Assembly: GCF_023935105.1 (NCBI RefSeq)
Contig: NZ_CP096040.1
Coordinates: 2,480,001-2,544,000, forward strand
DNA from: Caulobacter segnis
GTDB lineage: Bacteria > Pseudomonadota > Alphaproteobacteria > Caulobacterales > Caulobacteraceae
Direction of reading: 5' to 3'
DNA length: 64,000 bases
The first letter of the stretch is position 1. Each line of letters starts with the position of its first letter. Shown piece after piece: positions 26,411 through 36,723 of the stretch. The notes under the pieces are model-generated. The model was not told where the DNA came from. It was given only the letters and a program-made list of their open reading frames with translations, and did not search any database. The position numbers were made by a program, and so were the translations under genes.

Positions 26411-27001
26411 ATGTCTGGTTATGATTTCGAGGACGCTGCGGCGCACGAAGAGTTCGTGCGCATCAGCGGGAGGGTGAAGTGGTTCGACGCCGGCAAGGGC
26501 TATGGGTTCATCGTCCCCGATGATCCCGGCCAGACCGGGCTGAAGGACGTGCTTCTGCATGTGACGTCGCTGCGCAACTGTGGTCGCGAAACGGCCATGG
26601 AGGGGGCAATGATCGTGTGTGACGTGGTCCGAAGGCCCAAAGGCTGGCAGGTCAGCGAGGTCGTCAATCTCGACGAGACCTCAGCGCCGGCGCCGCTCGA
26701 GCGCCAGAGACGCACATTCGCCGAGGGACCGCCGCGCCGCGATGTCTTGCGGGAAGGCCACGGGCGTCATGCCCTGGAGCCCGAGGGACCGCCTGAACAC
26801 GCCAAGGTCAAGTGGTTCAACCGCACCAAGGGCTATGGCTTCGTGATCCGCGACGCCGAGCCGGGCGACATCTTCGTGCATATCGAGACGCTCCGCCGGG
26901 GTGGGCTCGAGGACCTGCAGCCGGGCGACGACGTCCTGGTGCGGTTCGCGCGGGGGCCCAAGGGCCTGGTGGTCGCGGAGATCACGGCCGGCGACGCCTG
27001 A
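26411..27001 (+). CDS. cspD: Cold-shock protein with two CSD domains (CspD-like)
   Basis: This RNA/ssDNA-binding protein has 196 residues and two cold-shock domains. Domain 1 (about 18-85) has [17 protein letters not shown] and DVLLHVTSL; domain 2 (about 128-195) has [30 protein letters not shown] charged, arginine-rich linker (residues 90-125) joins them. Double-CSD proteins are typical of Caulobacter and relatives, where CspC/CspD are associated with stationary phase rather than cold. Domain 1's RNP2-like motif reads VLLHVT instead of IFVHI, so the two domains may bind differently. ATG 26411 follows GAGGGGTGGG. Confidence 0.92.
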   Translation: MSGYDFEDAAAHEEFVRISGRVKWFDAGKGYGFIVPDDPGQTGLKDVLLHVTSLRNCGRETAMEGAMIVCDVVRRPKGWQVSEVVNLDETSAPAPLERQRRTFAEGPPRRDVLREGHGRHALEPEGPPEHAKVKWFNRTKGYGFVIRDAEPGDIFVHIETLRRGGLEDLQPGDDVLVRFARGPKGLVVAEITAGDA

Positions 27002-27063
27002 CTTTCGCCGCCTCGGCGCGGAAGCTAGTCTCCTGAAGGGGCTGGCTTTCGGCGAGGTGTCGC

Positions 27064-27546
27064 GTGGCGGAACGGATGATCGAGAGGCGGGCCTTGCTCG
27101 CCGCGCTGGTGCTCGGCTCGTGCGCCGGGGGCGTTGGCGTGAGTCGCGCCGTATTGGCCGCGCCCAGGCTGGAGACGGTCGAGATCGTCACCACTCGCGG
27201 TCGACCGCGCTTCCTGGTCGAGATCGCCGCCACGCGCGCCGAGCAGGCGCGTGGGCTGATGTTCCGCAAGTCCCTGGCCCCCGATCGGGGAATGCTTTTC
27301 ATCTACAAGCAGCCGCAGCCTGCCGCCTATTGGATGAAGAACACGCTCGTTCCGTTGGATATTCTCTACATCCAGCCGAATGGCAGAATCCTCTCGATCG
27401 TCCGCAACGCGCGACCCCACGACGAGACGCCGCTGCCGTCGGGCGGCTTGGTGCTGGGCGTGCTGGAGCTGGCGGGCGGTCGCGCGGCCCAACTGGGCGT
27501 CCTTCCAGGCGACCGCGTCTTGCATCGAATCTTCCCGAAAGAATGA
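27064..27546 (+). CDS. DUF192 family exported protein
   Basis: This 160-residue DUF192 protein has an N-terminal signal (RRALLAALVLGSCAGG) that could be a lipoprotein signal (LGSC, Cys20) or be cut near VLAAP. The family core follows: VEIAATRAEQARGLMFRKSL, GMLFIYKQPQPAAYWMKNTLVPLDILYI and VLELAGGRAAQLGVLPGDRV. DUF192 proteins form small beta barrels; the function is unknown. It starts with GTG 27064, 62 nt after cspD, and may be cotranscribed with it. Confidence 0.88.
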   Translation: MAERMIERRALLAALVLGSCAGGVGVSRAVLAAPRLETVEIVTTRGRPRFLVEIAATRAEQARGLMFRKSLAPDRGMLFIYKQPQPAAYWMKNTLVPLDILYIQPNGRILSIVRNARPHDETPLPSGGLVLGVLELAGGRAAQLGVLPGDRVLHRIFPKE

Positions 27547-27622
27547 TTGGCGCTCAAGATGATTGAGGCCAGTCGTTGATCCGCGCTTCGAACCCCTGTA
27601 GAGCACGCGCCTGCCGATGTTT

Positions 27623-27699
27623 CGGAGCGTAGCGCAGCCTGGTAGCGCATCTGTTTTGGGAGCAGAGGGTCGCAGGTTCGAATCCTGCCGCTCCGACCA
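27623..27699 (+). tRNA. tRNA-Pro (anticodon TGG)
   Basis: This is a 77-nt cloverleaf with acceptor CGGAGCG/CGCTCCG, anticodon loop TTTGGGA (TGG), T arm GGTTCGAATCC and encoded CCA. It is similar in its acceptor and T arms to tRNA-Pro(GGG) at 8251. Confidence 0.97.
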
Positions 27700-27724
27700 T
27701 CGGTAAGGTACTTTGGAGAGGTCC

Positions 27725-28030
27725 ATGCTGGCCCGCATCTATCGCCCCGCCAAGAACGCCATGCAGTCCGGCAAGGCCAAGACCAAGGATTGGGTGCTGG
27801 AGTTCGAACCGGCCTCGGCTCGCAAGCCCGACCCGCTGATGGGCTGGACCCAATCCAGTGACATGAATGGCCAGGTCCGCCTGACGTTCGAAACCCGCGA
27901 TGAAGCCGTGGCCTACGCTCAGCGCCACGAGATTTCGTTCCAACTGTTCGAGCCCAAGACGCCTAAGCGGATCATTAAGGCCTACGCCGACAACTTCGCC
28001 GCCAACCGCAAGCAGCCCTGGACGCACTAG
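27725..28030 (+). CDS. NADH dehydrogenase accessory subunit, NDUFS4/ETC_C1-like
   Basis: This 101-residue protein is the bacterial form of the complex I 18-kDa accessory subunit (NDUFS4 type, PF04800). Family marks are ARIYRPAKNAMQSGKAKTKDWVLEFEP, PLMGWTQSSDM, VRLTFETRDEAVAYAQR and YADNFAANRKQPWTH. It occurs in alphaproteobacteria and mitochondria as a peripheral subunit near the NADH module. ATG 27725 has GGAG 7 nt upstream. It sits between two tRNA genes. Confidence 0.92.
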   Translation: MLARIYRPAKNAMQSGKAKTKDWVLEFEPASARKPDPLMGWTQSSDMNGQVRLTFETRDEAVAYAQRHEISFQLFEPKTPKRIIKAYADNFAANRKQPWTH

Positions 28031-28058
28031 GGCCTTCGCGGGCTAGGTCGGCCAGCGC

Positions 28059-28135
28059 GCGCCCTTAGCTCAGCTGGATAGAGCACTCGCCTTCTAAGCG
28101 AGCGGTCGCAGGTTCGAATCCTGCAGGGCGCGCCA
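28059..28135 (+). tRNA. tRNA-Arg (anticodon TCT)
   Basis: This is a 77-nt cloverleaf with acceptor GCGCCCT/AGGGCGC, anticodon stem CTCGC/GCGAG with loop CTTCTAA (TCT), T arm GGTTCGAATCC and encoded CCA. It marks the boundary between the conserved housekeeping block and the catabolic region. No second copy of its 3' end was seen in the window. Confidence 0.97.
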
Positions 28136-28192
28136 GCGGCTTCGCAAGTCGCTGACGGCTGCTGGCGCAGAAACCTCTAGCACCCAGAACGC

Positions 28193-29182
28193 TTAGCGTG
28201 ACCGTCCGCGGGCATCGCGTTTTGACGCTGCCGTGTGGTCCGCCTCGCGCAGCCGGCGATGGATGTCGGTCGCGGCGATAGCCGCCTCGGCCGTCGCCAC
28301 GGCGATTTGATTGAGACCCCTCACTACATCGCCCGCGGCGTAGACGTCATCGATCGAGGTGCGCTGGTGAGCATCGACCACGAGATTTCCTTCCGCGTCG
28401 TGCCTTGCGCCCCATCGCAGGGCCAGCCGGCTCTGCATCTCACAGCCGAGCGCCAAGTAGACGCAGTCGAAAGCCCGCGCGTCCGAGGCGGTGCGGAGCA
28501 CCACTCTGTCCTCGAGAGAAAGATCCCCCAAATCGATCCGCGCAACCTCGACCCCACTGACGCGCAGGGCGTCTAGATCTAAATCATCCGACGAGCCCAT
28601 GTGCAGGAGCGTGACCCGGTCGGAATAGGTCCGGAGGAACATCGCCTCGCGCGCGCCCAGCGGTCCGTCGCCAAGCACGGCGATCGCCTTGTCGATGGCT
28701 TCGAAGGCGTCACAGATCGGGCATATGCGGACCAACGCCCGGCGGATTGCGTCATCGAGACCGGCGAGGTCGGGCTTTCTATCCACCACACCCGTGGCCA
28801 ACAAGACGTAAGGCGCTTGGATGGCCACCGACTGCTCCCCGGCAAGCTTGAAGGTGAAGAGCTCACCCTGTCGCACCAGCTCCTCGGCTTGGGCCGGAAG
28901 GAACTGGGCGCCATAGAGACTTGCTTGCGCGCGCATTCGCTCCAGCAGGGCCGGGCCAGAGACGCCTTGCGGAAAACCCGGGGTGTTGTGACTTTCGGGA
29001 ATCCAGCTCGCGCGTGGCACGCCGCCATCAAGCACCAGGACGCGGCGGCGGAACCGGCCAAGATAAGTCGCCGCGGTGAGACCGGCCGGACCCGCGCCGA
29101 CAATGACCGCATCAAAAGTCCGGGCTTGCCCATCCGGGGTTGGAGCCGCGCCGGGCGCGAGTTTAGGGTCGCTGATGGTCAT
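28193..29182 (-). CDS. FAD-dependent thioredoxin-reductase-like oxidoreductase
   Basis: This is a pyridine-nucleotide-disulfide family protein of 329 residues. An FAD-binding GxGxxG motif (AVIVGAGPAGLTAATYLG) lies at about residues 25-44, a redox pair C154-P-I-C157 in the position of the thioredoxin reductase CATC, an NAD(P) site (VLGDGPLGAREA), and a C-terminal FAD motif DDVYAAGDVV. It lacks the length and spacing of classical TrxB and is better called TrxB-like. It has a polar C-terminus. No thioredoxin gene is adjacent. The GC3 looks less extreme than in neighbours (impression), so it may be an accessory gene beside tRNA-Arg. Confidence 0.82.
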   Translation of the reverse strand: MTISDPKLAPGAAPTPDGQARTFDAVIVGAGPAGLTAATYLGRFRRRVLVLDGGVPRASWIPESHNTPGFPQGVSGPALLERMRAQASLYGAQFLPAQAEELVRQGELFTFKLAGEQSVAIQAPYVLLATGVVDRKPDLAGLDDAIRRALVRICPICDAFEAIDKAIAVLGDGPLGAREAMFLRTYSDRVTLLHMGSSDDLDLDALRVSGVEVARIDLGDLSLEDRVVLRTASDARAFDCVYLALGCEMQSRLALRWGARHDAEGNLVVDAHQRTSIDDVYAAGDVVRGLNQIAVATAEAAIAATDIHRRLREADHTAASKRDARGRSR

Positions 29183-29232
29183 GCGCTCAACAACACCTTC
29201 GCGCGCTGGAAAGTTCGCCCTGCTTTCACGAA

Positions 29233-29287
29233 CGGCCGGGGAGGGGCGCTCGAAACTCCGCGCGGAGGGGTGTTACGTCCCCGGCCG
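29233..29287. terminator. Long inverted repeat between the pca operon and the TrxB-like gene
   Basis: CGGCCGGGG (29233-29241) pairs with CCCCGGCCG (29279-29287). An inner palindrome, CTCCGCGCGGAG, lies at 29256-29267. It lies 46 nt after the pcaDC stop on the minus strand and can end or stabilise the nine-gene message. No T run follows. Confidence 0.5.
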
Positions 29288-29332
29288 ATCGCGTCTTGGG
29301 GCCGTCGGACAGCGTCGGTTGGGCGATCGCGA

Positions 29333-30526
29333 TCAGCCTGGCGCGACGCCGAGATCGGCCATGACCTCGGAGGCCTCGGCGAAGGCCGTGTTGGCGGCCG
29401 GCACACCGGCGTAGATCGCCGTCTGCATCAGCGTCTCCTTGAGCTCGTCGACGGTGAAGCCGCCTTGCTCCAGTCCCGCGCGAACATGCAGGCGGAACTC
29501 TTCCCAGCGCGCCAGGGATGCGCAGATGGCCAGCACCAGCAGGCGCCGGGTGCGGTGATCCAGGCCCGGCCGTCGCCAGATCTCGTTCCAGGCATAGCGC
29601 GTGATCATGGCTTGATAGTCGGCCGTGAAAGCCGTTCGTCCGGCGAGAGACTTTTCCACCCAGGCGTCGCCCAGCACCGCCCGCCGGGTGACGAGGCCGG
29701 CCTCGAACAGCGTGTCCCGAGCTTCGCGCGCGGCGGATCCGTTCAGGACTTCGCCGATGAATGTCCGCACCGCGCCGGCGAGGGCGGCCGGAGCCTCCAG
29801 GCTGGGCAGGTGGGCCCCGCCGATCTGGAGGTGGCGCGCGCCGGTCACGGCGGCGACGATGCGTTCGCCATGACCTTCGTAGGGTGTCGCGGCGTCCTGG
29901 GCGCCGGTGACGACCAGGGTCGGGGCGGTGATGGCGGACAGACGCTCCAGCAAGGCCATGTCGCGGATCGCCGCGCCGCAGCCAGCATAGCCGTCCGGAT
30001 TTTGGGCCAGCATGCCGGCGCGCACGGTCTCGACGACCTCGGGATGCCGGACGCGAAAGCCTTCGGAGAAGAAACGCGCCATCACGGGTTCGACCAGCGG
30101 CGCCATGCCTTCGGCACGGATCAGGGCCAGCCGCTGGTCCCAGACCGACGGGTCCATGGCGGGGGAGGTGCAGGCCAGAACCAGCGCTTCGATCCGCTCG
30201 GGCGCCTTGGGGGCCAGGGCCATGGCGATCATCGCGCCCAGCGACGTCCCGACCAGGCTGGCCTTGGCGACGTTCGCGGCATCCATCACCGCCAGCACGT
30301 CTTCGGCCAGCAGATCCAGGCTGTAGTCGCCGGCCGGCGCGTCGGAAGCGCCATGGCCGCGCGTGTCCATCCGCAGCACGCGGAAGTCCGGCGTCAGCAA
30401 CGGCACGACCGGGTCGTACAGGGACAGGTCCGTGCCGATCGAGGTCAGCAGCACGACCGCCGGCTTGTCGGCCGCGCCGTCGGCCCGCCAGTAGATCCTG
30501 GCGCCGTGCGAGGTGGCGAAGGGCAT
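29333..30526 (-). CDS. pcaL: Fused 3-oxoadipate enol-lactonase / 4-carboxymuconolactone decarboxylase
   Basis: This 397-residue fusion catalyses two successive steps of the protocatechuate branch. Residues about 1-260 are PcaD, an alpha/beta hydrolase with nucleophile motif GTSLGAM, MDTRGHGASDAP and the late histidine in GGAHLPSLEAP. Residues about 270-397 are PcaC: GDAWVEKSLAGRTAFTADYQ, RYAWNEIWRRPGLDHRTR, HVRAGLEQGG and QTAIYAGVPAANTAF. In many proteobacteria these are separate genes; fused forms are called PcaL. ATG 30526 shares a base with the pcaB stop (TAATG). It is the last gene of the operon. Confidence 0.95.
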   Translation of the reverse strand: MPFATSHGARIYWRADGAADKPAVVLLTSIGTDLSLYDPVVPLLTPDFRVLRMDTRGHGASDAPAGDYSLDLLAEDVLAVMDAANVAKASLVGTSLGAMIAMALAPKAPERIEALVLACTSPAMDPSVWDQRLALIRAEGMAPLVEPVMARFFSEGFRVRHPEVVETVRAGMLAQNPDGYAGCGAAIRDMALLERLSAITAPTLVVTGAQDAATPYEGHGERIVAAVTGARHLQIGGAHLPSLEAPAALAGAVRTFIGEVLNGSAAREARDTLFEAGLVTRRAVLGDAWVEKSLAGRTAFTADYQAMITRYAWNEIWRRPGLDHRTRRLLVLAICASLARWEEFRLHVRAGLEQGGFTVDELKETLMQTAIYAGVPAANTAFAEASEVMADLGVAPG

Positions 30527-31674
30527 TAGCGGTCCTTTCGATGGTGGGCGAGGGCGCGCGTCACCAGCGCCTCGGACTCCCCGGTGTCGGTTCCGACACC
30601 CGCCGCGGTCAGGTTCCGGGCCATGCGATCGGTGTCGACATCCAGGCCCTCGACGACCGGCGCCATGGCGGACAGGGCGCCGTGGGCCAGCTGGAAAAGG
30701 TCGGCCAGCACCGGCGCTTCGGCCTGCCAGCCGCCTAGTCCGCGCTCGTGCGCTTGTGGCAGGGTGGAGACGATGGTGGCGGCCAGGTGCGGCGCGCGTG
30801 TCGCGGCGGTCAGGGCGACTTGGCAACCGGTCGGATTGCGCTTGTGCGCCATCGCCGAGGAGCCGCCGCGCCCGGCGACCCGCGGCTCGAAGGCCTCGGC
30901 GACCTCGTTCTGGGCCAGCAGGGCGATGTCGCCGGCGATCTTGCCGACCGCGCCGGTCAGGATGGCGAGACTGGAGGCCAGGCCCGCCAAACCCTCGCGC
31001 CGCGAATGCCAAGGGGTCTCGGCTGCCGGTAGGTCCAGTAGGGCGGCCAGGTGTTCGGTCACGGCGCGGGCCTGGCCGCCCAGCCCGGCCAGCGACCCGG
31101 TCGCCCCGCCGAGTTGCAGCTGGATGGCGGCGGTCTCGCGCCGGAACCGGGACAGGGCGCCGTCTATCCCCTGCAGCCAGCCGGCGACCTTCAGGCCGAA
31201 CGTGATCGGCAGGGCGCCTTGCAGCAGGGTGCGGCCCAGCATGGGCGCGGCCACGTGGCGCTCGGCCAGGGCGACCAGGGCGCTGGTGAGGCGCAGGGTC
31301 TCCTCGACGACCAGGGCTGCGCCGGCCTTGGCCTGCAGCATCAGGGCCGTATCGGCCAGATCCTGGCTGGTCGCGCCTTTGTGGACGTGTAGGTTGATCT
31401 CTGGGTCGTTGATCCGCTCACGGATCATGGCGACCAGCGGAATGGCCAAGGTTCCGGCGTGGGCGGCTTCGTCGGCCAGGATCTCGATGTCCGGAAGCTC
31501 GACGCAGGCGGCGGCGATCGCGTCCGCGGCCGAGGCGGGGATCAGCCCGATCTCGGCTTGCGCGCGGGCCAGCATGGCCTCGAAGGTCAGGGCCGCGCGC
31601 AGCAGGGCCTCGTCGCCGAACACGGCCAGCATTGCTGGCGTGGAGGTCGCGCGGTCGCGGATCAGTGACGGCAA
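30526..31674 (-). CDS. pcaB: 3-carboxy-cis,cis-muconate cycloisomerase
   Basis: PcaB lactonises 3-carboxymuconate, the ring-cleavage product of protocatechuate. It belongs to the fumarase/aspartase superfamily and has 382 residues. Marks are INLHVHKGATSQDLADTA, QLQLGGATGSLAGL and the signature GRGGSSAMAHKRNP. Start TTG 31674 is preceded by GGGAG at 7 nt; no better ATG exists before the conserved N-terminus. It is 21 nt downstream of pcaG and overlaps pcaL by one base. Confidence 0.95.
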   Translation of the reverse strand: MPSLIRDRATSTPAMLAVFGDEALLRAALTFEAMLARAQAEIGLIPASAADAIAAACVELPDIEILADEAAHAGTLAIPLVAMIRERINDPEINLHVHKGATSQDLADTALMLQAKAGAALVVEETLRLTSALVALAERHVAAPMLGRTLLQGALPITFGLKVAGWLQGIDGALSRFRRETAAIQLQLGGATGSLAGLGGQARAVTEHLAALLDLPAAETPWHSRREGLAGLASSLAILTGAVGKIAGDIALLAQNEVAEAFEPRVAGRGGSSAMAHKRNPTGCQVALTAATRAPHLAATIVSTLPQAHERGLGGWQAEAPVLADLFQLAHGALSAMAPVVEGLDVDTDRMARNLTAAGVGTDTGESEALVTRALAHHRKDR

Positions 31675-31695
31675 GCGGCGACTCCCGGCTTGAGT

Positions 31696-32382
31696 TCAGA
31701 CATCGAAGAAGACGGTTTCCGCGGCGCCTTGCAAGACGATGTCGAACCTCCAGGCGCCGTCGACCTCGCGGGCCATCAGGGTCTCGCGCCGTTCGGCCGG
31801 GACCAGCGCCAGGATCGGATCCGCGGCGTTCTCGGGGGCGCCTTCGAAATAGATCCGCGTGACCAGCCGTTTGATCAGGCCGCGCCCGAAGACGCCGACG
31901 GCGATGTGGGGCGCTTGCCGACTGTCGCCAGGGCCAGGCACGGGACCCGGGCGCACGGTCCTGAAGCGATAGAGGCCGTCTTCGCTGGTCGAGGCGCGGC
32001 CGAAGCCGATGAAGCCCTCGTCTAGCGGGATCTGGGTTCGGTCGTCGTCGGGACTGGCGTAGCGTCCGGCGGCGTTCGCCTGCCAGATCTCGATCATGGC
32101 GTCGGGCACGGGCTTGCCGTCGGCGTCATAGACCACGCCCTCCAGGGTGATCACCTGGCCGGCGACCGCGCCCTTCGGCGGCGACAGGTTCAGGACGTAG
32201 TGCTCTTCCGGGAACAGCTCGGGGCGCGCGCCCATGTCGGATTGGCCGACCAGGTCCGCGCCGCCCTTCCAGGGCAGGCCGTAGTGGAAGAACGGGCCCA
32301 CCGTCTGGGACGGGGTCTGGCCGAATAGTCCCGGATCCTGATTGTCCAGGCGCGGCGCGGGATTGGCGGGCTCAGTGGTCAT
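31696..32382 (-). CDS. pcaG: Protocatechuate 3,4-dioxygenase alpha subunit
   Basis: This is the alpha chain of the intradiol dioxygenase that opens protocatechuate. It has 228 residues. Family marks are [41 protein letters not shown] and an iron-site-like region APHIAVGVFGRG that lacks the paired HxH, as expected for the non-catalytic alpha chain. Its start overlaps the end of pcaH by 11 nt. Both chains form the alpha-beta protomer. Confidence 0.95.
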   Translation of the reverse strand: MTTEPANPAPRLDNQDPGLFGQTPSQTVGPFFHYGLPWKGGADLVGQSDMGARPELFPEEHYVLNLSPPKGAVAGQVITLEGVVYDADGKPVPDAMIEIWQANAAGRYASPDDDRTQIPLDEGFIGFGRASTSEDGLYRFRTVRPGPVPGPGDSRQAPHIAVGVFGRGLIKRLVTRIYFEGAPENAADPILALVPAERRETLMAREVDGAWRFDIVLQGAAETVFFDV

Positions 32383-33085
32383 GCGGATCCTCTGTCGGGG
32401 TCTGCTCGCGGCCGCGCAGCACGATGTCGAACAGATAGCCCAGCGCCCAGTTGGGCCGGGTCGTCTGGATATCGAAGCGCGACACCATCCGCTGGCGGTA
32501 GGGCAGGGGTGTGGCGTTGGCGATAGGGTCGATCTCGATCAGCGGATCATCGGGGAAGTACATCTGGGTGACGATGCGGGTGGCGAAGGCCGGACCCAGC
32601 AGCGACAGGTGGATGTGCGACGGCCGCCAGGCGTTGTGGTGGTTGCCCCACGGATAGGCTCCGGGCCGAACGGTGACGTATTGGTAGCGGCCCTCCGTGT
32701 CGGTGATCACCCGACCAGCGCCGGTGAAGTTGGGGTCGAGCGGGGCGTCCCACTGGTCCTTCTTATGGATGTAACGGCCAGCGGCGTTGGCCTGCCAGAT
32801 CTCCATCACGGTGTTGGGAACGGGGCGGCCGTTCTCGTCCAGCACGCGGCCGGAGACGATGATCCGCTGGCCCTGCGGCATGGCCTTGTGCTGGGTGGTA
32901 AGGTCGGCCAGCGAGGACCCCATAAGGTTCTCCCAGCAACCGGCCGGGCCTGTGGTCTCGGTCAGGGTGTGAGGAATCCTGACCAGCGGCTGACGCGGCG
33001 AGCGGGCCACGGTCGAGGCGTAGGGCGCGTGCAGCGACGGCGGCTGGCCGGCGTCCTCGCGGCTATACGGCAGGATCAGGCTCAT
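32372..33085 (-). CDS. pcaH: Protocatechuate 3,4-dioxygenase beta subunit
   Basis: This is the catalytic beta chain carrying the non-heme Fe(III). It has 237 residues. The intradiol signature [22 protein letters not shown] is present, and the iron ligands are visible as tyrosines in GRYQY/PGAYPW and the histidine pair in SHIHLSL. ATG 33085 overlaps the pcaJ stop (ATGA), giving tight translational coupling. Confidence 0.96.
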   Translation of the reverse strand: MSLILPYSREDAGQPPSLHAPYASTVARSPRQPLVRIPHTLTETTGPAGCWENLMGSSLADLTTQHKAMPQGQRIIVSGRVLDENGRPVPNTVMEIWQANAAGRYIHKKDQWDAPLDPNFTGAGRVITDTEGRYQYVTVRPGAYPWGNHHNAWRPSHIHLSLLGPAFATRIVTQMYFPDDPLIEIDPIANATPLPYRQRMVSRFDIQTTRPNWALGYLFDIVLRGREQTPTEDPHDH

Positions 33086-33732
33086 GACGTGAAGGCTCCC
33101 GCGTCGAAATCTGCCTCGGTCTTGGCCTTGATCTCGTCCAGCGTGACGCCCGGCGCCAGTTCGACGAGCTTCAAGCCGCCACCCTTTCGATCCAGGTCGA
33201 ACACGCAGAGGTCGGTGATCACCATGTCGACACAGGCCGCGCCGGTCAGAGGCAGGGCGCATCGCTTGAGCACCTTGCTCTGGCCGGCCTTGTTGGCGTG
33301 GTCCATGACGACGATGACGCGCTTGACGCCGGCGACCAGGTCCATGGCCCCGCCCATGCCCTTCACCATCTTGCCGGGGATCGTCCAGTTGGCGATGTCG
33401 CCGTTCTGGGCCACCTCCATGGCGCCCAGTACCGTCAGGTCGATGTGGCCGCCACGGATCATGGCGAAACTCTGGGCGCTGTCGAAGAAGCTGGAGGTCG
33501 GCAGCTTGGTGATGGTCTGCTTGCCAGCGTTGATCAGGTCCGGGTCCGCCTCGCCTTCATAGGGGAAGGGGCCCATGCCCAGCATGCCGTTCTCGCTTTG
33601 CAGGGTAACGTGGACGCCCTCGGGAATGTGGTTGGCGACCAGGGTCGGGATGCCGATGCCCAGATTGACGTAGAAACCGTCCTTCAGCTCGCGGGCGGCG
33701 CGGGCCGCCATCTCATCGCGGGTCCAGGCCAT
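33082..33732 (-). CDS. pcaJ: 3-oxoadipate CoA-transferase subunit B
   Basis: This is the B subunit of the succinyl-CoA:3-oxoadipate CoA-transferase. It has 216 residues. The catalytic glutamate is in [29 protein letters not shown] and [20 protein letters not shown] are family marks. Its start overlaps the pcaI stop by one base, and its stop overlaps the pcaH start. The closest alternative is acetoacetate transferase (ScoB), but the operon settles the substrate. Confidence 0.94.
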   Translation of the reverse strand: MAWTRDEMAARAARELKDGFYVNLGIGIPTLVANHIPEGVHVTLQSENGMLGMGPFPYEGEADPDLINAGKQTITKLPTSSFFDSAQSFAMIRGGHIDLTVLGAMEVAQNGDIANWTIPGKMVKGMGGAMDLVAGVKRVIVVMDHANKAGQSKVLKRCALPLTGAACVDMVITDLCVFDLDRKGGGLKLVELAPGVTLDEIKAKTEADFDAGAFTS

Positions 33733-34442
33733 TACACAGTCTCCCGAGGACGCGTGGTCAGCTTCTCGATCCGCTTTTCGTTGATCGTCGAGCGGATGAT
33801 GCGATCGACATAGATGCCCGGCGTGTGAATGGCGTTGGCGTCGAGTTCGCCGGCCTCGACGATCTCCTCGACCTCGACGATGGTGACCTTGCCAGCCGCG
33901 GCCATCACCGGATTGAAGTTGCGGGCGGTCATCCGGAACATCAGGTTGCCCTCGGGATCGGCCTTCCAGGCCTTGATGATCGCCACGTCGGCGCGCAACC
34001 AGGTCTCGCGGACATAGGGCTCACCCTCGAAGGTCTCGACTGGCTTGCCCTCGGCCACCACCGTCCCGACGCCGGTCTTGGTATAGAAGGCCGGGATGCC
34101 GGCGCCGCCCGCCCGGATGCGCTCGGCCAATGTGCCCTGCGGGTTCAGTTCCAGCTCCAGTTCGCCGGACAGATAGAGCTGCTCGAACAGCTTGTTCTCG
34201 CCGACATAGCTGGAGATCATCTTCTTGATCTGACCGTTGTTCAGCAGCATCCACAGTCCGAAGCCGTCGGCCCCGCAATTGTTGCTGATTACCGTCAGGC
34301 CCTTCACGCCCGTGTCCTTGACGGCCGGGATCAAGGTCTCGGGATTGCCCGAGAGGCCAAAGCCCCCGGACATCAAGGTCATGCCGTCGAAGACGACGCC
34401 CTCCAGCGCCGCGGCGGCGCTCTCGTAGATCTTGCTCTTCAT
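33732..34442 (-). CDS. pcaI: 3-oxoadipate CoA-transferase subunit A
   Basis: This is the A subunit of the CoA-transferase, 236 residues. It has [19 protein letters not shown], the [12 protein letters not shown] segment and a glycine-rich [16 protein letters not shown] loop. It activates 3-oxoadipate to its CoA ester for thiolytic cleavage. The thiolase PcaF that should follow is not in the window. It lies 18 nt downstream of pobA. Confidence 0.94.
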   Translation of the reverse strand: MKSKIYESAAAALEGVVFDGMTLMSGGFGLSGNPETLIPAVKDTGVKGLTVISNNCGADGFGLWMLLNNGQIKKMISSYVGENKLFEQLYLSGELELELNPQGTLAERIRAGGAGIPAFYTKTGVGTVVAEGKPVETFEGEPYVRETWLRADVAIIKAWKADPEGNLMFRMTARNFNPVMAAAGKVTIVEVEEIVEAGELDANAIHTPGIYVDRIIRSTINEKRIEKLTTRPRETV

Positions 34443-34460
34443 GGGACGCTCCTGGACCTC

Positions 34461-35636
<1,176 letters not shown>

Positions 35637-36707
35637 CTAGCCGGGCCTCCGCTCTCGCGTCGCGATTTGCTCGGCCGCCACGGCGCGTTCGATTATGCGC
35701 CGCGAATGGACGCCGCCCGCGTCGATGTTCAGCTTCAGCAGGCCGCGGTCGGGATGGCGCAGCAGATTGGCTTGCTGCGCCTCCAGCACGGCCAGATCCT
35801 CGCTGAAGATGCCGCGCTGGCCGTCACGGATCGAGGCGGTCAGAGCCTCGTCATCCGGGGCGAAGCCGCGCGCCATGCCCCAGAAGTACCAGTGGGAGGT
35901 CTCGGTCTCGGGCGTCATGAAGTCGACGACGATGCTGGAGGCCTTCAGCGCGGCCGGCGCGTCGTAGCCGCCATGGCCGGCCAGGGCGACGCCGACCTCG
36001 ATCATCACGTGTCCCGGCGGCGAGAAGCGGCAGATCTGCCAGCGGTCGACGAGAGCGTTCTCGTCCAGGCCGGCCCCGCGCAAGGCCATGCGCCAGAAAG
36101 GCGGCGCGTGGATGCCGGTCATGCGCCGGCTGGTCACCACCTCGCCGCCGTCCAGATGGGTCTCGACCGGGGCCTCGTCGATTTCCTTCTGGCCGATGCT
36201 GCCCGCGTGGACATAGGTCTCGTGGGTGAGATCCATCAGGTTGTCGATCATCAGGCGGTAGTCGCTGCGCACATGGAAGAAGCCGCCGCCATAGGCCCAG
36301 TTCGGATCCTCGGCCCAGGCCAGGCGCGGCGGCTCGGTTCCCTGGGCCGCCTCGGCGTCGCCCGGCCAGACCCAGATGAAACCGTGGCGCTCGACGACCG
36401 GGAAGGCGCGGATGCGGGGAAAGCGCTCGACGTTCTGACTGGGCATGCCGACGGCGCGACCGTCGCAGCCCATGGCCAGGCCGTGATAGCCGCAGACCAG
36501 GTGACCATCGCGCAGAAAGCCCAGGGACAGGCGCGCGCCGCGATGCGGACAGAAGTCCTCGACCGCGTGAGCCTGGCCGGCCGCATCTCGGAAGAAGGCC
36601 ATCGGCTCGCCGCAGATCTGGCGACCCAGCGGCTTGTCGGTCAATTCGTCGGGCGTGGCGGCGACGTACCAGGCGTTCCGAATCCACGAGGACGGGGGCG
36701 CGGACAT
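35637..36707 (-). CDS. vanA: Vanillate O-demethylase oxygenase subunit (Rieske)
   Basis: This is the oxygenase component that demethylates vanillate to protocatechuate. It has 356 residues. The Rieske [2Fe-2S] ligands C53-x-H55 and C72-xx-H75 are intact (FCPHRGARL, VCGYHG). The mononuclear iron site is in DNLMDLTHETYVH. GGGAGG precedes ATG 36707. Its partner reductase VanB is normally adjacent but absent here, so electrons must come from a reductase encoded elsewhere. The alternative is a related O-demethylase acting on another methoxybenzoate; the context favours vanillate. Confidence 0.88.
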   Translation of the reverse strand: MSAPPSSWIRNAWYVAATPDELTDKPLGRQICGEPMAFFRDAAGQAHAVEDFCPHRGARLSLGFLRDGHLVCGYHGLAMGCDGRAVGMPSQNVERFPRIRAFPVVERHGFIWVWPGDAEAAQGTEPPRLAWAEDPNWAYGGGFFHVRSDYRLMIDNLMDLTHETYVHAGSIGQKEIDEAPVETHLDGGEVVTSRRMTGIHAPPFWRMALRGAGLDENALVDRWQICRFSPPGHVMIEVGVALAGHGGYDAPAALKASSIVVDFMTPETETSHWYFWGMARGFAPDDEALTASIRDGQRGIFSEDLAVLEAQQANLLRHPDRGLLKLNIDAGGVHSRRIIERAVAAEQIATRERRPG

Positions 36708-36723
36708 GAGATCCTCCCGGGGT

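Noticed and set aside
28111-28135. Integration site with a duplicated tRNA-Arg end
   Set aside because: No second copy of the 3' end and no integrase gene was seen in the window.
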